Assembly: GCF_007097145.1 (NCBI RefSeq)
Contig: NZ_VJVZ01000004.1
Span: 124,001-188,000, forward strand
DNA length: 64,000 nt
From: Flavobacterium zepuense
GTDB lineage: Bacteria > Bacteroidota > Bacteroidia > Flavobacteriales > Flavobacteriaceae
Direction: 5' to 3'
Part shown: piece after piece, positions 1-8,292 of the stretch
Layout of the letters: each line of letters begins with the position of its first letter
Numbering within the stretch: the stretch's first letter is position 1
Program-made: the position numbers and the translations under genes
The notes under the pieces: generated by a model
Told to the model about the DNA's origin: nothing
The model's database searches: none
The model's input: only the letters and a program-made list of their open reading frames with translations

Positions 1-1539
1 ATTAGCAACAGCAGCGACAGCGATATCTTTAATGAGTCGGATAATCGCAATTTTTCCAACAACATCAACTACAGGAAAGCCCTAAAAAAGAAGGGCCGTA
101 CCATTGGCGCATCCTTTAGCAACGATAACAATCTTGATGATGCATCAACATTAAACCAGTCTACCACCCTTTTATACGAAGACACCAACAATGATGGCAT
201 AGCAGAAGAAACGGCCGATATACGTAACCAAATAAGGTATAACAGGCAAACGCGCGACAATTATACCGGCAGCTTTGAATATCTGGAACCTATAAACGAC
301 TCGTTACGCTTAAAAGTTGGTGCTAACTACTCCCATTCACAATCCGTACAGGACCGTGTTGGGTATAATTATGATGAAGCAAGCGGGAGATATGACCAAC
401 TTAACGATTCGCTTACCAACTACCTGTCATCGGTTACAGGAACAATACGTCCTACCGCCGGTTTTGATTACAACAAGAAAAAATTCAATATTAGTGTAAA
501 CGTAGGTAGCAGTATTACTAATTTTGATAATAAGGGTACCTACTTTGGCGATACTTATACCGTAAATAAAAACTATGCGCTGCCCTATGTAGGTGCTAAT
601 TTTGGCCTAAACCTAAGTAAATCAATGCATTTGTGGACCAATTATAACTATAATGTAGAATTTCCGCAGGCAACACAAATACTTCCTATAGAGGATGTTA
701 GTAACCCACTTAACACTTATGTAGGTAACGCAAACTTAAAACCGGAAAAATCGCATGATATTTATTTAAGTCTCAGGGACTTTGATTTTGCAACCCGCTC
801 AGGATACGGAATTTACGGTAGCCTTAACCTTTATGACTCTCAAATAGTATCATTTACAGATATTAACAGCAGCAGCGCCAAGAGGACTACGAGCTACAGG
901 AACGTAGCGGGTGGGTACCAATCGTGGTTTGGCATTAACTGGAACAAAACAATAAAGCGTGAAGCCCATACCTTTAGGATTAATGCAGGCTTTAACGGTA
1001 GCTATAATTTTGAAAAAGGGTTTACAAACAGCGAGCTTTTTGAGGCCAAAATAATGAGCCTTACCCCAAGGTTGGGTTTAAATTATGATTACGGCGACCT
1101 GCTAACTATTGCACCGTCATATAGTTATTCTTACAGGCAAAGTAATTATACAAATTACCCTATAAGTTCTACAAATAATTTTGTGCACTCTCTAAATTTA
1201 CAAACTACCAGCTACTGGCCTAAAAATATAGTATTTGGTAACGATTTTGGATATACTTACAATTCAAATATTTCGGATGGGTTTAAAAAAGATTTCTTTT
1301 TATGGAACACCAGCCTGGGCTTTAATTTCCTCGATGATCACTTTTTGTTTAAGGTTAAAGTATACGACGTACTTAACCAAAACCTTGGCACATCGCGTGC
1401 TATCACAGCAACTACCATTCGCGATGAACAAAATACAGTATTAAAGCGCTATGCAATGTTCTCACTAACCTACAGCCTTAAAAAATTTGGCGATAAAGAC
1501 AAGAAGAAACGCAGCGGTGGCCGCTTTATGATGTATTAA
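1..1539 (+). CDS. TonB-receptor-like outer membrane beta-barrel protein, C-terminal part (5' end outside window)
   Basis: The reading frame is open from the first base and ends at TAA 1537-1539, giving about 512 residues with no start in view, so the gene begins before the window. The sequence alternates aromatic and polar residues as transmembrane beta-strands do. Around residues 240-250 it contains the stretch YVGNANLKPEKS, which is typical of TonB-dependent receptors and of the Bacteroidota outer-membrane barrel family often called OMP_b-brl_3. The tail is basic and ends in an aromatic residue (GRFMMY), as expected for a barrel. The missing N-terminus would normally carry a signal peptide and a carboxypeptidase-regulatory-like domain, with or without a plug; these cannot be checked here. 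The substrate is unknown. A hairpin follows 6 bases after the stop. Confidence 0.85.
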   Translation: MSNSSDSDIFNESDNRNFSNNINYRKALKKKGRTIGASFSNDNNLDDASTLNQSTTLLYEDTNNDGIAEETADIRNQIRYNRQTRDNYTGSFEYLEPINDSLRLKVGANYSHSQSVQDRVGYNYDEASGRYDQLNDSLTNYLSSVTGTIRPTAGFDYNKKKFNISVNVGSSITNFDNKGTYFGDTYTVNKNYALPYVGANFGLNLSKSMHLWTNYNYNVEFPQATQILPIEDVSNPLNTYVGNANLKPEKSHDIYLSLRDFDFATRSGYGIYGSLNLYDSQIVSFTDINSSSAKRTTSYRNVAGGYQSWFGINWNKTIKREAHTFRINAGFNGSYNFEKGFTNSELFEAKIMSLTPRLGLNYDYGDLLTIAPSYSYSYRQSNYTNYPISSTNNFVHSLNLQTTSYWPKNIVFGNDFGYTYNSNISDGFKKDFFLWNTSLGFNFLDDHFLFKVKVYDVLNQNLGTSRAITATTIRDEQNTVLKRYAMFSLTYSLKKFGDKDKKKRSGGRFMMY

Positions 1540-1544
1540 TAAAC

Positions 1545-1575
1545 AAGAATAGGCTGCGAATTGCGGCCTATTCTT
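1545..1575 (+). terminator. Hairpin after the barrel gene
   Basis: AAGAATAGGC pairs perfectly with GCCTATTCTT across an 11-base loop. The T-tract is poor on both strands, so termination is likely but not textbook. Confidence 0.6.
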
Positions 1576-1629
1576 CACTCAAAAAAGGGCCGTATTGCTA
1601 CAGCCCACAACCAAATTTAAAATAACTAA

Positions 1630-1926
1630 TTAACTAAATTTTTTGGCTTCTTTATACTGGATGGTAGCACCCCGGTTGTTATAAAAAGTAACCTTTTTTT
1701 GAAAAATAAGTGCTTTCATGAAGTTGCCCGAAACAAACAGCAGGTTGATAACCCCTGTAATAAGGAACATCATTACAGAATATTTTGGGTTGGTAAATTT
1801 CTCGTCGCCATTGCTCAAATAGCTCACCATTTCGTCGTAAGTAGACATATCTATTATTAAATACAGGCTAACAATATTTACAATTATCAGTAGTAAATAA
1901 AGGATATGTATGGTTTTAAGTTTCAT
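1630..1926 (-). CDS. Small two-helix membrane protein, unknown function
   Basis: This 98-residue protein is not one I recognise. It has two clear hydrophobic helices, at about residues 7-26 and 50-70. A short hydrophilic loop with an acidic patch (SNGDEK) separates them, and the basic tail ends AKKFS. The N-terminus MKLKTIH is basic, which would fit an N-in topology. The start ATG at 1926 is the only sensible one. The gene lies 39 bases downstream of the lipoprotein gene at 1966-2679 on the same strand, so the two may be cotranscribed. No motif points to a function. Confidence 0.6.
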   Translation of the reverse strand: MKLKTIHILYLLLIIVNIVSLYLIIDMSTYDEMVSYLSNGDEKFTNPKYSVMMFLITGVINLLFVSGNFMKALIFQKKVTFYNNRGATIQYKEAKKFS

Positions 1927-1965
1927 TATAGTAGATTAAAAGTTAGCAAATTAATTAGCTGTAGG

Positions 1966-2679
1966 TCATTGGGCTAATGATGACGAAACACCGGTAGTAA
2001 CACCTTTGGCAGTACTGGCATCGGCTCCCGTAATTCCTCCGTAAACACCTGTTTTATGTTTGGTCCATGATTTATCGCCACCATTGTTAAAAGTCCTGTA
2101 AAGCGAATACCTGGCTATAGATGTTGCAGACAATATTATCCGTTTATCAAGGCTATTTAAGGTACTGTCGTTTATAATATCATGCTCAAAAGCGGCAATT
2201 GCATCATAACCCTCATCATACGTGCGGTTAGGCAAAGCCTCCATGAGGTCTACAAAATCACTAAGTTCCTGCTTACCTCTGGTAGAAGCTCCGGTACTAT
2301 TAATAATAGTCTGATCATTAGATGAGTTGGATATTACCCAACTTACTGTGGTAGTAGTAATACCGGTGTAGCCCAGACTTATGGCAGTAAAAGCTGAGTT
2401 TGACGTAGCCGCAGTATTTACATCTGTAACAACATTAGATACTCCCGTACCTGTACTGTTTGCAATAGCATCATCTAAAATTTCATTGTAAAGTTCTCCT
2501 GTGTAATCATACACATTATTAGCATTTGCCGGGCCTGACCCAATCCTTAAAAAAAAAGGGGTTACTTCGGCCGCCTGTGGCGTATTACTTGTATTATACA
2601 AAGCATCATCTGTACTATCGGTGGTACATGATGCAAACAAAAGAGCAAGGCATAATCCGGGTGCTAATAAAGTCTTCAT
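1966..2679 (-). CDS. Secreted lipoprotein, unknown function
   Basis: This 237-residue protein starts with a classic lipoprotein signal. A short basic N-terminus and hydrophobic stretch lead to lipobox LFASC, so Cys18 would be lipidated. The residues just after the Cys are acidic (TTDSTDD). That resembles the export signal that sends Bacteroidota lipoproteins to the cell surface, though this is inference. The rest is rich in Thr, Ser, Asn and Asp with no recognised domain. A conserved-looking segment near residues 150-205 (ELSDFVDLMEALPNR and onward) is more ordered and helical. A promoter-like sequence lies about 105 bases upstream. The small membrane protein gene follows on the same strand. 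Confidence 0.7.
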   Translation of the reverse strand: MKTLLAPGLCLALLFASCTTDSTDDALYNTSNTPQAAEVTPFFLRIGSGPANANNVYDYTGELYNEILDDAIANSTGTGVSNVVTDVNTAATSNSAFTAISLGYTGITTTTVSWVISNSSNDQTIINSTGASTRGKQELSDFVDLMEALPNRTYDEGYDAIAAFEHDIINDSTLNSLDKRIILSATSIARYSLYRTFNNGGDKSWTKHKTGVYGGITGADASTAKGVTTGVSSSLAQ

Positions 2680-3045
2680 AAGTAAAAAATTTAATTGTGA
2701 ATTGATTTTTGTCAGTTGTATTTCGCCCGGGCAGTTGAATTCTCTGATGATTGTTTACCTAAAATTGTTTGTGGTTAACAATGTCAAAACTATAGCGGCT
2801 TAATGCTGTGCACAAGCGTTATAAAGTGCAATTCTTAAATTACACGCAACGAATTCGCGAATTGCATTTGGGAATTACAAAGAACAAATCACTATAAATC
2901 AGATACTTATTTTTATTTTAATTGAAAATCGATATTTTAAATAATTGGAATTATCTTTACGTATCAAGCAGGTTTAAAAACTCACTTTTTAACCTCTATA
3001 TGTAATTGAATTGCTAATTTTTGTAGAGAAAAAGAAACTGTATTT
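2680..3045. other. Divergent intergenic region, 366 bases
   Basis: This AT-rich spacer separates the leftward lipoprotein gene from the rightward TPR/AraC regulator. The only site I can support is the minus-strand promoter at 2785-2815. There are short palindromic scraps such as GAATTCGCGAATT near 2850, but no open reading frame, strong hairpin or repeat family. Confidence 0.6.
2785..2815 (-). promoter_or_regulatory. Promoter for the lipoprotein gene
   Basis: On the minus strand TTG (2815-2813) and TAGTTTTG (2792-2785) are 20 bases apart, matching the Flavobacterium consensus TTG-N17-23-TAnnTTTG. The leader to the ATG at 2679 would be about 100 bases. Confidence 0.55.
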
Positions 3046-4749
3046 ATGATAAAAAGTAGCGCTATCTATATTTTTATACTTTTATTATTTTATAACACAC
3101 TAAATGCTCAGGAAAACTCTGAGGCTTTACAAAAGAGATCGTATGATTATTTACAGGAAAAAATTGATTCTTTTGATGCAGATACTACAGGCTTAGGCGC
3201 TTATCAAAATGCCCTGCTTGCCAAGGCTAAAAAAGAACACAATTACGAAAAAATGGCTGTGGCCTATGAGAATATAGCTTTTTCGGTATCGGAGGATGTT
3301 AGCCTGCAATATGCCGACAGCATAATTATTGCAGCTAAAAGAACACATGATAAAGCCACAATTGGCAGCGGCTACCTTACCAAAGGCATCATTTACTACA
3401 TTAAAAAGCAGTACAAGAAGGCATTAGACCATTATATTATTGCGAATGATTACATAGCTAACACAAATAATGCATACTTAAAGCATAAGGTTAAATACAG
3501 CATTGCCAACATTAAATTTTACCTTGGATTTTATGATGAAGCAGCCATATTGTTTAAAGATTGCAGCGATTACTTTATAAACGAAAGCGACTTGGGTTAC
3601 CTTAACTCCATGCACTCACTTAGCCTGTGCTATAACAAGCTGGGTAAGTACAGCTTATGCACCGCAACCAATAATGTAGCCCTACAAAAAGCCAAAGAAA
3701 CAGGTAATAAACTCTCTGAAAGCTACATTTACCACTCTGAAGGTGTAAACCAGTTTTCACTGAAAGATTATACTGAAGCTATCAAGAACATCAACAATTC
3801 TTTGCCGGAAATCATTAAAAATGAAGACTTTGCCAACGAAACAGTAGGTTATTTTTACTTAGGCAAAAGTTACCTGGCGTTAAAGGATTGGGATAAAGCC
3901 CTGAGCTATTTTAAGAAGGTTGATAAGGCTTTTTCTGAGAAAAACTACATAAGGCCCGACCTGCGTGAAAACTATGAGATACTTATAAACTACTATAAAC
4001 AACAGGAAGACACAAAGTTACAACTTCATTACATCAACAAACTGATTAAGGCTGATAGCATTTTAAACATCAACTATAAATACCTCTCGGGTAAAATATA
4101 TAAGGAGTATGATACCAAAGCACTGCTAACAGCCAAGGTAAACATCGAGAAACAGCTGGCCGGTAAGGAGCATCTATCTGTAATTCTGTATATTGCAATA
4201 GCTATCCTGTTTGTAATTGTTATGGTATTGCTCTACCGTTATTATACCAACCAGCAAATGTACAGGATGCGTTTTGAAGAGCTAATGCATTACAGGGACG
4301 AAGCCACCACACCTCAAACACCTGTTGTTGAAGACTTTGAAACCCCTGAAAAGAATACAGAAAGTAAAAAACCTGATATTAACCCCGAGGTTATTGCTGC
4401 CATATTAAAGCAGCTTGAAAAGTTTGAAGCCCAGAAAAAGTTCCTGCAAAAGGACCTAACGCTGGTAAACCTGGCATCTGCATTTAATACCAATGCTAAT
4501 TATTTGTCGAAGGTAATAAGCTATTACCGCGACAAAAATTACATTAACTACCTGAATGACTTAAGAATAGACTACATTATAAACCTGTTAAAAACCGAAA
4601 CCAAATACCGCAATTACACTATTAAGGCACTTGCTGCCGAGGCCGGTTTTAGTACAGCGCAGCATTTTAGCAAGGCATTTTTTACCCGAACAGGTATTTA
4701 CCCGTCGTATTTTGTGAATGAGCTTAACAAAGAATACGAACTGACCTAA
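3046..4749 (+). CDS. TPR-repeat sensor with membrane helix and C-terminal AraC-type DNA-binding domain
   Basis: This 567-residue protein opens with a signal peptide ending near LNAQ (about residue 22). A long periplasmic region of helical TPR-like repeats follows (about 30-370). One transmembrane helix lies at about 377-397 (VILYIAIAILFVIVMVLL), and the cytoplasmic tail ends in an AraC/XylS helix-turn-helix domain at about 465-560. The last helix-turn-helix is clear in AAEAGFSTAQHFSKAFF. Single-protein membrane regulators of this layout are common in Flavobacteria and presumably carry an envelope signal directly to DNA. The ligand and target genes are unknown. A hairpin terminator follows 8 bases after the stop. 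Nothing next to it identifies its regulon. Confidence 0.85.
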   Translation: MIKSSAIYIFILLLFYNTLNAQENSEALQKRSYDYLQEKIDSFDADTTGLGAYQNALLAKAKKEHNYEKMAVAYENIAFSVSEDVSLQYADSIIIAAKRTHDKATIGSGYLTKGIIYYIKKQYKKALDHYIIANDYIANTNNAYLKHKVKYSIANIKFYLGFYDEAAILFKDCSDYFINESDLGYLNSMHSLSLCYNKLGKYSLCTATNNVALQKAKETGNKLSESYIYHSEGVNQFSLKDYTEAIKNINNSLPEIIKNEDFANETVGYFYLGKSYLALKDWDKALSYFKKVDKAFSEKNYIRPDLRENYEILINYYKQQEDTKLQLHYINKLIKADSILNINYKYLSGKIYKEYDTKALLTAKVNIEKQLAGKEHLSVILYIAIAILFVIVMVLLYRYYTNQQMYRMRFEELMHYRDEATTPQTPVVEDFETPEKNTESKKPDINPEVIAAILKQLEKFEAQKKFLQKDLTLVNLASAFNTNANYLSKVISYYRDKNYINYLNDLRIDYIINLLKTETKYRNYTIKALAAEAGFSTAQHFSKAFFTRTGIYPSYFVNELNKEYELT

Positions 4750-4757
4750 AATGAAAA

Positions 4758-4776
4758 AGGCTGCAAAAAGCAGCCT
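4758..4776 (+). terminator. Terminator of the TPR/AraC gene
   Basis: AGGCTGC and GCAGCCT form a 7-bp stem around a 5-base A-rich loop. The downstream sequence AATATTTC is only weakly T-rich. Confidence 0.65.
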
Positions 4777-4875
4777 AATATTTCACTTTTGGACTTTGGA
4801 ATTAGCTTCCAAAGTCGAAGTTTATAAAGTCATAAAATTATAAGTTGTAAAGTCGAAAGTCATAAAGTCGAAAGC
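4776..4875. repeat. Intergenic word-repeat element, AAAGTCG family (copy 1)
   Basis: The spacer between two convergent genes is built from near-copies of AAAGTCG/TAAAGTCATAA. Its first 33 bases (4776-4808) match 57184-57216 with three differences, so this is a dispersed repeat and not local low complexity. The words continue in a different flavour (CTATTATC-like) to about 4945. Confidence 0.7.
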
Positions 4876-4948
4876 CTGGATTTGGCCCCACTATATTTTC
4901 TATTATCCGACATCTATTATCTATCATCCCAATTCTAAAATCTATTTT

Positions 4949-5770
4949 TTACCAGCTTCCTCCGGAACCGCCGCCACTAAATCCTCCGCCGCCGAAACCT
5001 CCTCCAAATCCGCCGCCGCCACTAAAGCCACCACCGGAGCTTCCGCCACCAAAACCACCTCCGCTGCTACGGCCAAGGCTGCCCAATATAAGCCCGGTTA
5101 GGATTGATGAACCAATGTCGCTTCCGCCTCCACCACGATAATTGCCGCCTCCGCCGCCCTTACCTTTACCAAAAGCCGCTGCGATTATAATGATGATGAA
5201 AATTATAATGAACAGGATGATGCCAAAGCCACCTCCGTCATCACTTTTGCTTTCTTTACGGGTGCTCTTGTACTTGCCTTGCAGCATTTTAAAAACCGCA
5301 TCGGTACCCTTATCAAGGCCATTGTAATAGCTACCGGCTTTAAATTCCGGGATAATAACCTCACGGGTCATTTCGCCCACCTGCCCGGCTGTAAGTCGAT
5401 CTTCAACACCATAACCGGGAGATATCCATATCTGGCGCTCCTTCTCTGCAAGCAGTATTAAAACGCCGTTATCTTCAGCAGCTTGGCCTATACCCCACTC
5501 CTGCGCCCATTTAGGCGTCAGCAGGCCTATGTTCTCGCCATTAATGGTAGGCACGATTATAACCACAATTTGGGTTGAAGTACTGTCACTATAACGCACC
5601 AGTTTCTCTTCAAGTGACGTCTTTTCTTCGGCGCTTAATATCTTGGCGTAATCGTAAAGGCTGGTTTGAAAATCAGGTTTCTTAGGTATCTCAAACTGGG
5701 CTTTTGCCAAATTGGGCAGCAACAGTGTGAGTGCAAATACTATAAAGCTTAGCGCTGTTATTTTTTTCAT
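4949..5770 (-). CDS. TPM-domain envelope protein with Gly-rich tail
   Basis: This 273-residue protein has a signal peptide (cleavage near KAQ, about residue 25) followed by a TPM domain at about 35-165. The usual features are present: YAKILSAEEK, TQIVVIIVPT, WISPGYGVEDRLT. A very hydrophobic helix lies near 180-196, and the tail is almost only Gly, Ser and Phe, ending GGSGGSW. TPM-domain proteins of this YgcG-like type have been linked to photosystem repair and phosphatase activity in plants; the bacterial role is unclear. Its ATG overlaps the stop of the second TPM gene by one base (TAATG on the minus strand), so translation is probably coupled. It is the last gene of the operon that begins at 8125. 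Confidence 0.85.
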   Translation of the reverse strand: MKKITALSFIVFALTLLLPNLAKAQFEIPKKPDFQTSLYDYAKILSAEEKTSLEEKLVRYSDSTSTQIVVIIVPTINGENIGLLTPKWAQEWGIGQAAEDNGVLILLAEKERQIWISPGYGVEDRLTAGQVGEMTREVIIPEFKAGSYYNGLDKGTDAVFKMLQGKYKSTRKESKSDDGGGFGIILFIIIFIIIIIAAAFGKGKGGGGGNYRGGGGSDIGSSILTGLILGSLGRSSGGGFGGGSSGGGFSGGGGFGGGFGGGGFSGGGSGGSW

Positions 5771-6207
5771 TATCCTCTTGAAATTGTATCGGGCAGTTCG
5801 TTCTTATCATCATCGCTAAAAGGAAAATATTGTTTAAGACGGTCTCCCGCCCTTAGTATCCCTTCAACCAGCCCTTCTTTAATACGGTTCTCTTTAAAGT
5901 GCGACAGCACTACATCCTTGGTGCAATCCCAAAAATCGCTTTCTACAGCCTTATCAATACCCTCATCGCCTATAATGGCAAAGGTGCGGGTGTTAATACC
6001 TATGTAAAAAAGCACACCATTGCGGGCTGTAGTAGCATCCATGCCTAAAACGTGAAAAACCTCCTGTGCCCTTTCGAGCGGAGGTTTTTCAGATTCGTTC
6101 TCTATATGTATCCTTATTTCGCCCGAAGTATTTTTTTCGGCCTGTTGTATGGCTGCAATAATTGCCTGCTCATCGTCAGCGTTTAAAAAATCGGTTGTAT
6201 CGGCCAT
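5770..6207 (-). CDS. TPM-domain protein without signal peptide
   Basis: This 145-residue protein is a bare TPM domain. It opens with FLNADDEQAIIAAIQQAEK, contains SGEIRIHIE and ARNGVLFYIG, and ends without a membrane anchor or Gly-rich tail. No signal peptide is seen, which sets it apart from the neighbouring TPM protein. The pairing LemA, short TPM, long TPM is a conserved Bacteroidota cluster; I infer that the proteins act together at the membrane. It starts 4 bases after the lemA-family stop and its own stop overlaps the next ATG, so it is firmly part of one transcript. Confidence 0.85.
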   Translation of the reverse strand: MADTTDFLNADDEQAIIAAIQQAEKNTSGEIRIHIENESEKPPLERAQEVFHVLGMDATTARNGVLFYIGINTRTFAIIGDEGIDKAVESDFWDCTKDVVLSHFKENRIKEGLVEGILRAGDRLKQYFPFSDDDKNELPDTISRG

Positions 6208-6211
6208 AAGG

Positions 6212-6805
6212 CTATTTAATATTAAAGTTTACATCAACCGGCTTATCAGCACCTTCAACCGAATTGAAAAATGGTTTCTCTTTGTAATCGCCTAAGAACA
6301 TAGAGTTAGGAAATTTCAGTATGTAGTTATTATATTCCTCTACACTTTCGTTAAAGCGTGTACGGGCTGTTTGTATCGTGTTTTCTGTAGAAGCCAGCTC
6401 GTCCTGTAGCTTTAAAAAGTTCTGGTTGCTTTGCAGCGCCGGATAATTCTCTACGGTAGCTAATAACCTGCCAAACGTAGATTGCACACCTGCCTGTGCC
6501 TTACCAAAAGCCTCAAGCTGCTCTGGTGTAGCGGTAGATGCATCTACCTGTATAGAACTTGCTTTAGCCCTTGCCTCTGTAACGGCAGTTAATGTACCTT
6601 TCTCAAAATTAGCAGCGCCTTCAACCGTTTTTACAAGGTTGCCAATAAGGTCGTTACGGCGTTGGTATGATGTTTCCACATTACCCCACGCTTTACCAAC
6701 GGCTTGGTTTTTAGGGATCGCCCCATTTTTAATACCTACAGCCCAAAAGCCTACAATTGCTATAATAGCTACAATAATAATTACGGGTATTAACCACTTT
6801 TTCAT
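6212..6805 (-). CDS. LemA family protein
   Basis: This 197-residue protein carries an N-terminal membrane helix (about 4-25) and then the LemA helical domain. The typical pattern is visible as YQRRNDLIGNLVKTVEGAA near residues 47-66, followed by Ala/Gln-rich helices and the C-terminal stretch FNESVEEYNNYILKFPNS. The length matches the family. LemA proteins are membrane-anchored helical bundles of uncertain role that recur beside TPM/YgcG-type proteins, as here. The gene lies 13 bases after the MerR stop and 4 bases before the first TPM gene. Confidence 0.9.
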   Translation of the reverse strand: MKKWLIPVIIIVAIIAIVGFWAVGIKNGAIPKNQAVGKAWGNVETSYQRRNDLIGNLVKTVEGAANFEKGTLTAVTEARAKASSIQVDASTATPEQLEAFGKAQAGVQSTFGRLLATVENYPALQSNQNFLKLQDELASTENTIQTARTRFNESVEEYNNYILKFPNSMFLGDYKEKPFFNSVEGADKPVDVNFNIK

Positions 6806-6818
6806 TTTATTTTTTGTT

Positions 6819-7148
6819 TTAAAGTTCGTTTTTTATGTTTGTTAAGCTGGTTTTAATAGCTTCTAATTTACGGATTATTTCAAACTTATCCATAGTTTTT
6901 TTCTGGCCCTCCTTAAGGTGCACCCTGGCCCCATCTAACGTAAAGCCGCGCTCTTTTACAAGGTGGTAAATAAGCTGCAGGTTCTTAACATCTTCGGGCG
7001 TGAACATACGGTTGCCCTTAGCGTTCTTCTTAGGCTTAAGCACATCAAACTCCTTATCCCAAAACCTGATAAGGGAGGCGTTTACATTAAAGGCAGCGGC
7101 AAGCTCGCCTATGCTGTAGTATCGTTTTTCGGGGAGTTCTAAATGCAT
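6819..7148 (-). CDS. MerR-family transcriptional regulator, short form
   Basis: This 109-residue protein is a MerR DNA-binding domain with almost nothing else. The helix-turn-helix begins YYSIGELAAAFNV at about residue 10, the wing holds NRMFTPEDVKNLQLIY, and a short coiled-coil dimerisation helix runs from about 85 to the end. There is no effector domain and no Cys ligand set, so it is unlikely to be a metal or redox sensor. Its ATG overlaps the stop of the M23 peptidase gene (TAATG). Small MerR proteins of this kind are often found next to this peptidase in Flavobacteria; the target genes are not known. Confidence 0.85.
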   Translation of the reverse strand: MHLELPEKRYYSIGELAAAFNVNASLIRFWDKEFDVLKPKKNAKGNRMFTPEDVKNLQLIYHLVKERGFTLDGARVHLKEGQKKTMDKFEIIRKLEAIKTSLTNIKNEL

Positions 7149-8125
7149 TAATCGAGAGATTGGTTTTCCTGGTTAGCTAATTTAGAAATTAAAACGTATT
7201 CTTTAGCAGAAATGTTTCCGTAATAAAAGTTTAACGGGTTTACCACCGTTCCGTTCTTATGCACTTCGTAATGCAGGTGGGGTGCCTCGCTGCGGCCGGT
7301 ACTGCCCACGTAGCCTATAATATCGCCACGCTTAACCTTTTGCCCCGCCCTTGCCTTATACTTGCTCATGTGCCCGTATAGCGTTTCGTAGCCATAGCCG
7401 TGGCGTATTACAATGTGGTTGCCATAGCCCGATGAATTAGCATCGGCCACGGTTACAACACCATCCCCGGTGGCATATATGGGCGTACCGGTGCGGGCAG
7501 AAAAATCCATACCGGCATGAAATTTACGTATCTTGGTAAACGGGTCGCTCCTGTACCCAAAGCCCGATGCCACCTGGCGCAGGTCTTCGTTCTTAACCGG
7601 CTGTATGGCAGGTATCGCGGTAAGCAGCTTGGCCTTATCTTTAGCCAGCTTGGCAATTTCATCAAGCGATTTAGATTGTATAACCAGTTCTTTAGAAAGT
7701 ACATCGAGCCTTTTTGTGGTATTGATAACCAACTCCGAATTGTCAAAATTTTCAAGCGACTTATAACGGTTTACTCCGCCAAAACCTGCCTTGCGCTGCT
7801 CATCAGTAATGGGCACACTGTTAAAGTAAGTACGGTACACATTGTTGTCGCGCTCCTCTACACTGTTAAGGGCTTCTTCCATAAGGGCGCTCTTGCGGTT
7901 AAGCACGTCATACTGCATTTTCATGTATTCTATCTCCCTTGCCTGCAGCCTGTCTTTTGGTGTTTCAAAAAACGGGGTGTTAAGCAATGCCACAAAACAC
8001 AGGAAACCAAACAGTGCCGATGCCGCCAGGAACAGGAGTATAACACCTATTTTTTTACCCTTTTTGGTTTTTATTTTAGTAAACGCCAGGTTTTCGGGGT
8101 CGTAATAATATTTTACCTTCGCCAT
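7148..8125 (-). CDS. M23 family metallopeptidase (cell-wall hydrolase)
   Basis: This 325-residue membrane-anchored peptidase has a basic N-terminus, one membrane helix (about 25-48), a coiled-coil-rich linker, and a C-terminal LytM/M23 domain from about 180. The zinc ligands and catalytic residues are present: HAGMD (H203, D207), YGH near 252 and HLH (H283, H285). It should cut peptide cross-links in peptidoglycan, or activate amidases if inactive; the intact motif favours activity. It is the first gene of the M23 - MerR - LemA - TPM - TPM operon. A -7 box TACATTTG lies about 72 bases upstream. Confidence 0.9.
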   Translation of the reverse strand: MAKVKYYYDPENLAFTKIKTKKGKKIGVILLFLAASALFGFLCFVALLNTPFFETPKDRLQAREIEYMKMQYDVLNRKSALMEEALNSVEERDNNVYRTYFNSVPITDEQRKAGFGGVNRYKSLENFDNSELVINTTKRLDVLSKELVIQSKSLDEIAKLAKDKAKLLTAIPAIQPVKNEDLRQVASGFGYRSDPFTKIRKFHAGMDFSARTGTPIYATGDGVVTVADANSSGYGNHIVIRHGYGYETLYGHMSKYKARAGQKVKRGDIIGYVGSTGRSEAPHLHYEVHKNGTVVNPLNFYYGNISAKEYVLISKLANQENQSLD

Positions 8126-8196
8126 GTTGCTAAATTATCCTATTTTTGCACCTTACGCAAAAAAGCCTAAGGTACAAGAATACATCATAAGACGGA

Positions 8197-8204
8197 CAAA
8201 TGTA
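8197..8204 (-). promoter_or_regulatory. -7 box upstream of the M23 peptidase operon
   Basis: TACATTTG on the minus strand fits TAnnTTTG. No convincing upstream TTG at the right distance was seen. Confidence 0.4.
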
Positions 8205-8292
8205 ATAAATGTTACGGTTTTTTGTCTGCTTTTTCCTCCCTAACGGCATTTGTGCGTAGTTGTAACATCTAAAAACCAATTTTTCATACACC

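Noticed and set aside
317..499. Short plus-strand frame at the left end
   Set aside because: It is out of frame with the open outer-membrane protein frame that runs from base 1 to 1539.
1..1539. A frameshift or second gene boundary near 625
   Set aside because: The frame from base 1 is continuous through the ATG at 625, which is just an internal Met.
5142..5327. Plus-strand Pro-rich frame over the first TPM gene
   Set aside because: It is the complement of the Gly-rich tail codons of the TPM protein.
7517..8170. Plus-strand open frame of 217 codons across the M23 peptidase gene
   Set aside because: It is antisense to a clear peptidase gene with intact catalytic motifs; composition is Cys/Phe/Arg-rich and reads as a mirror frame.
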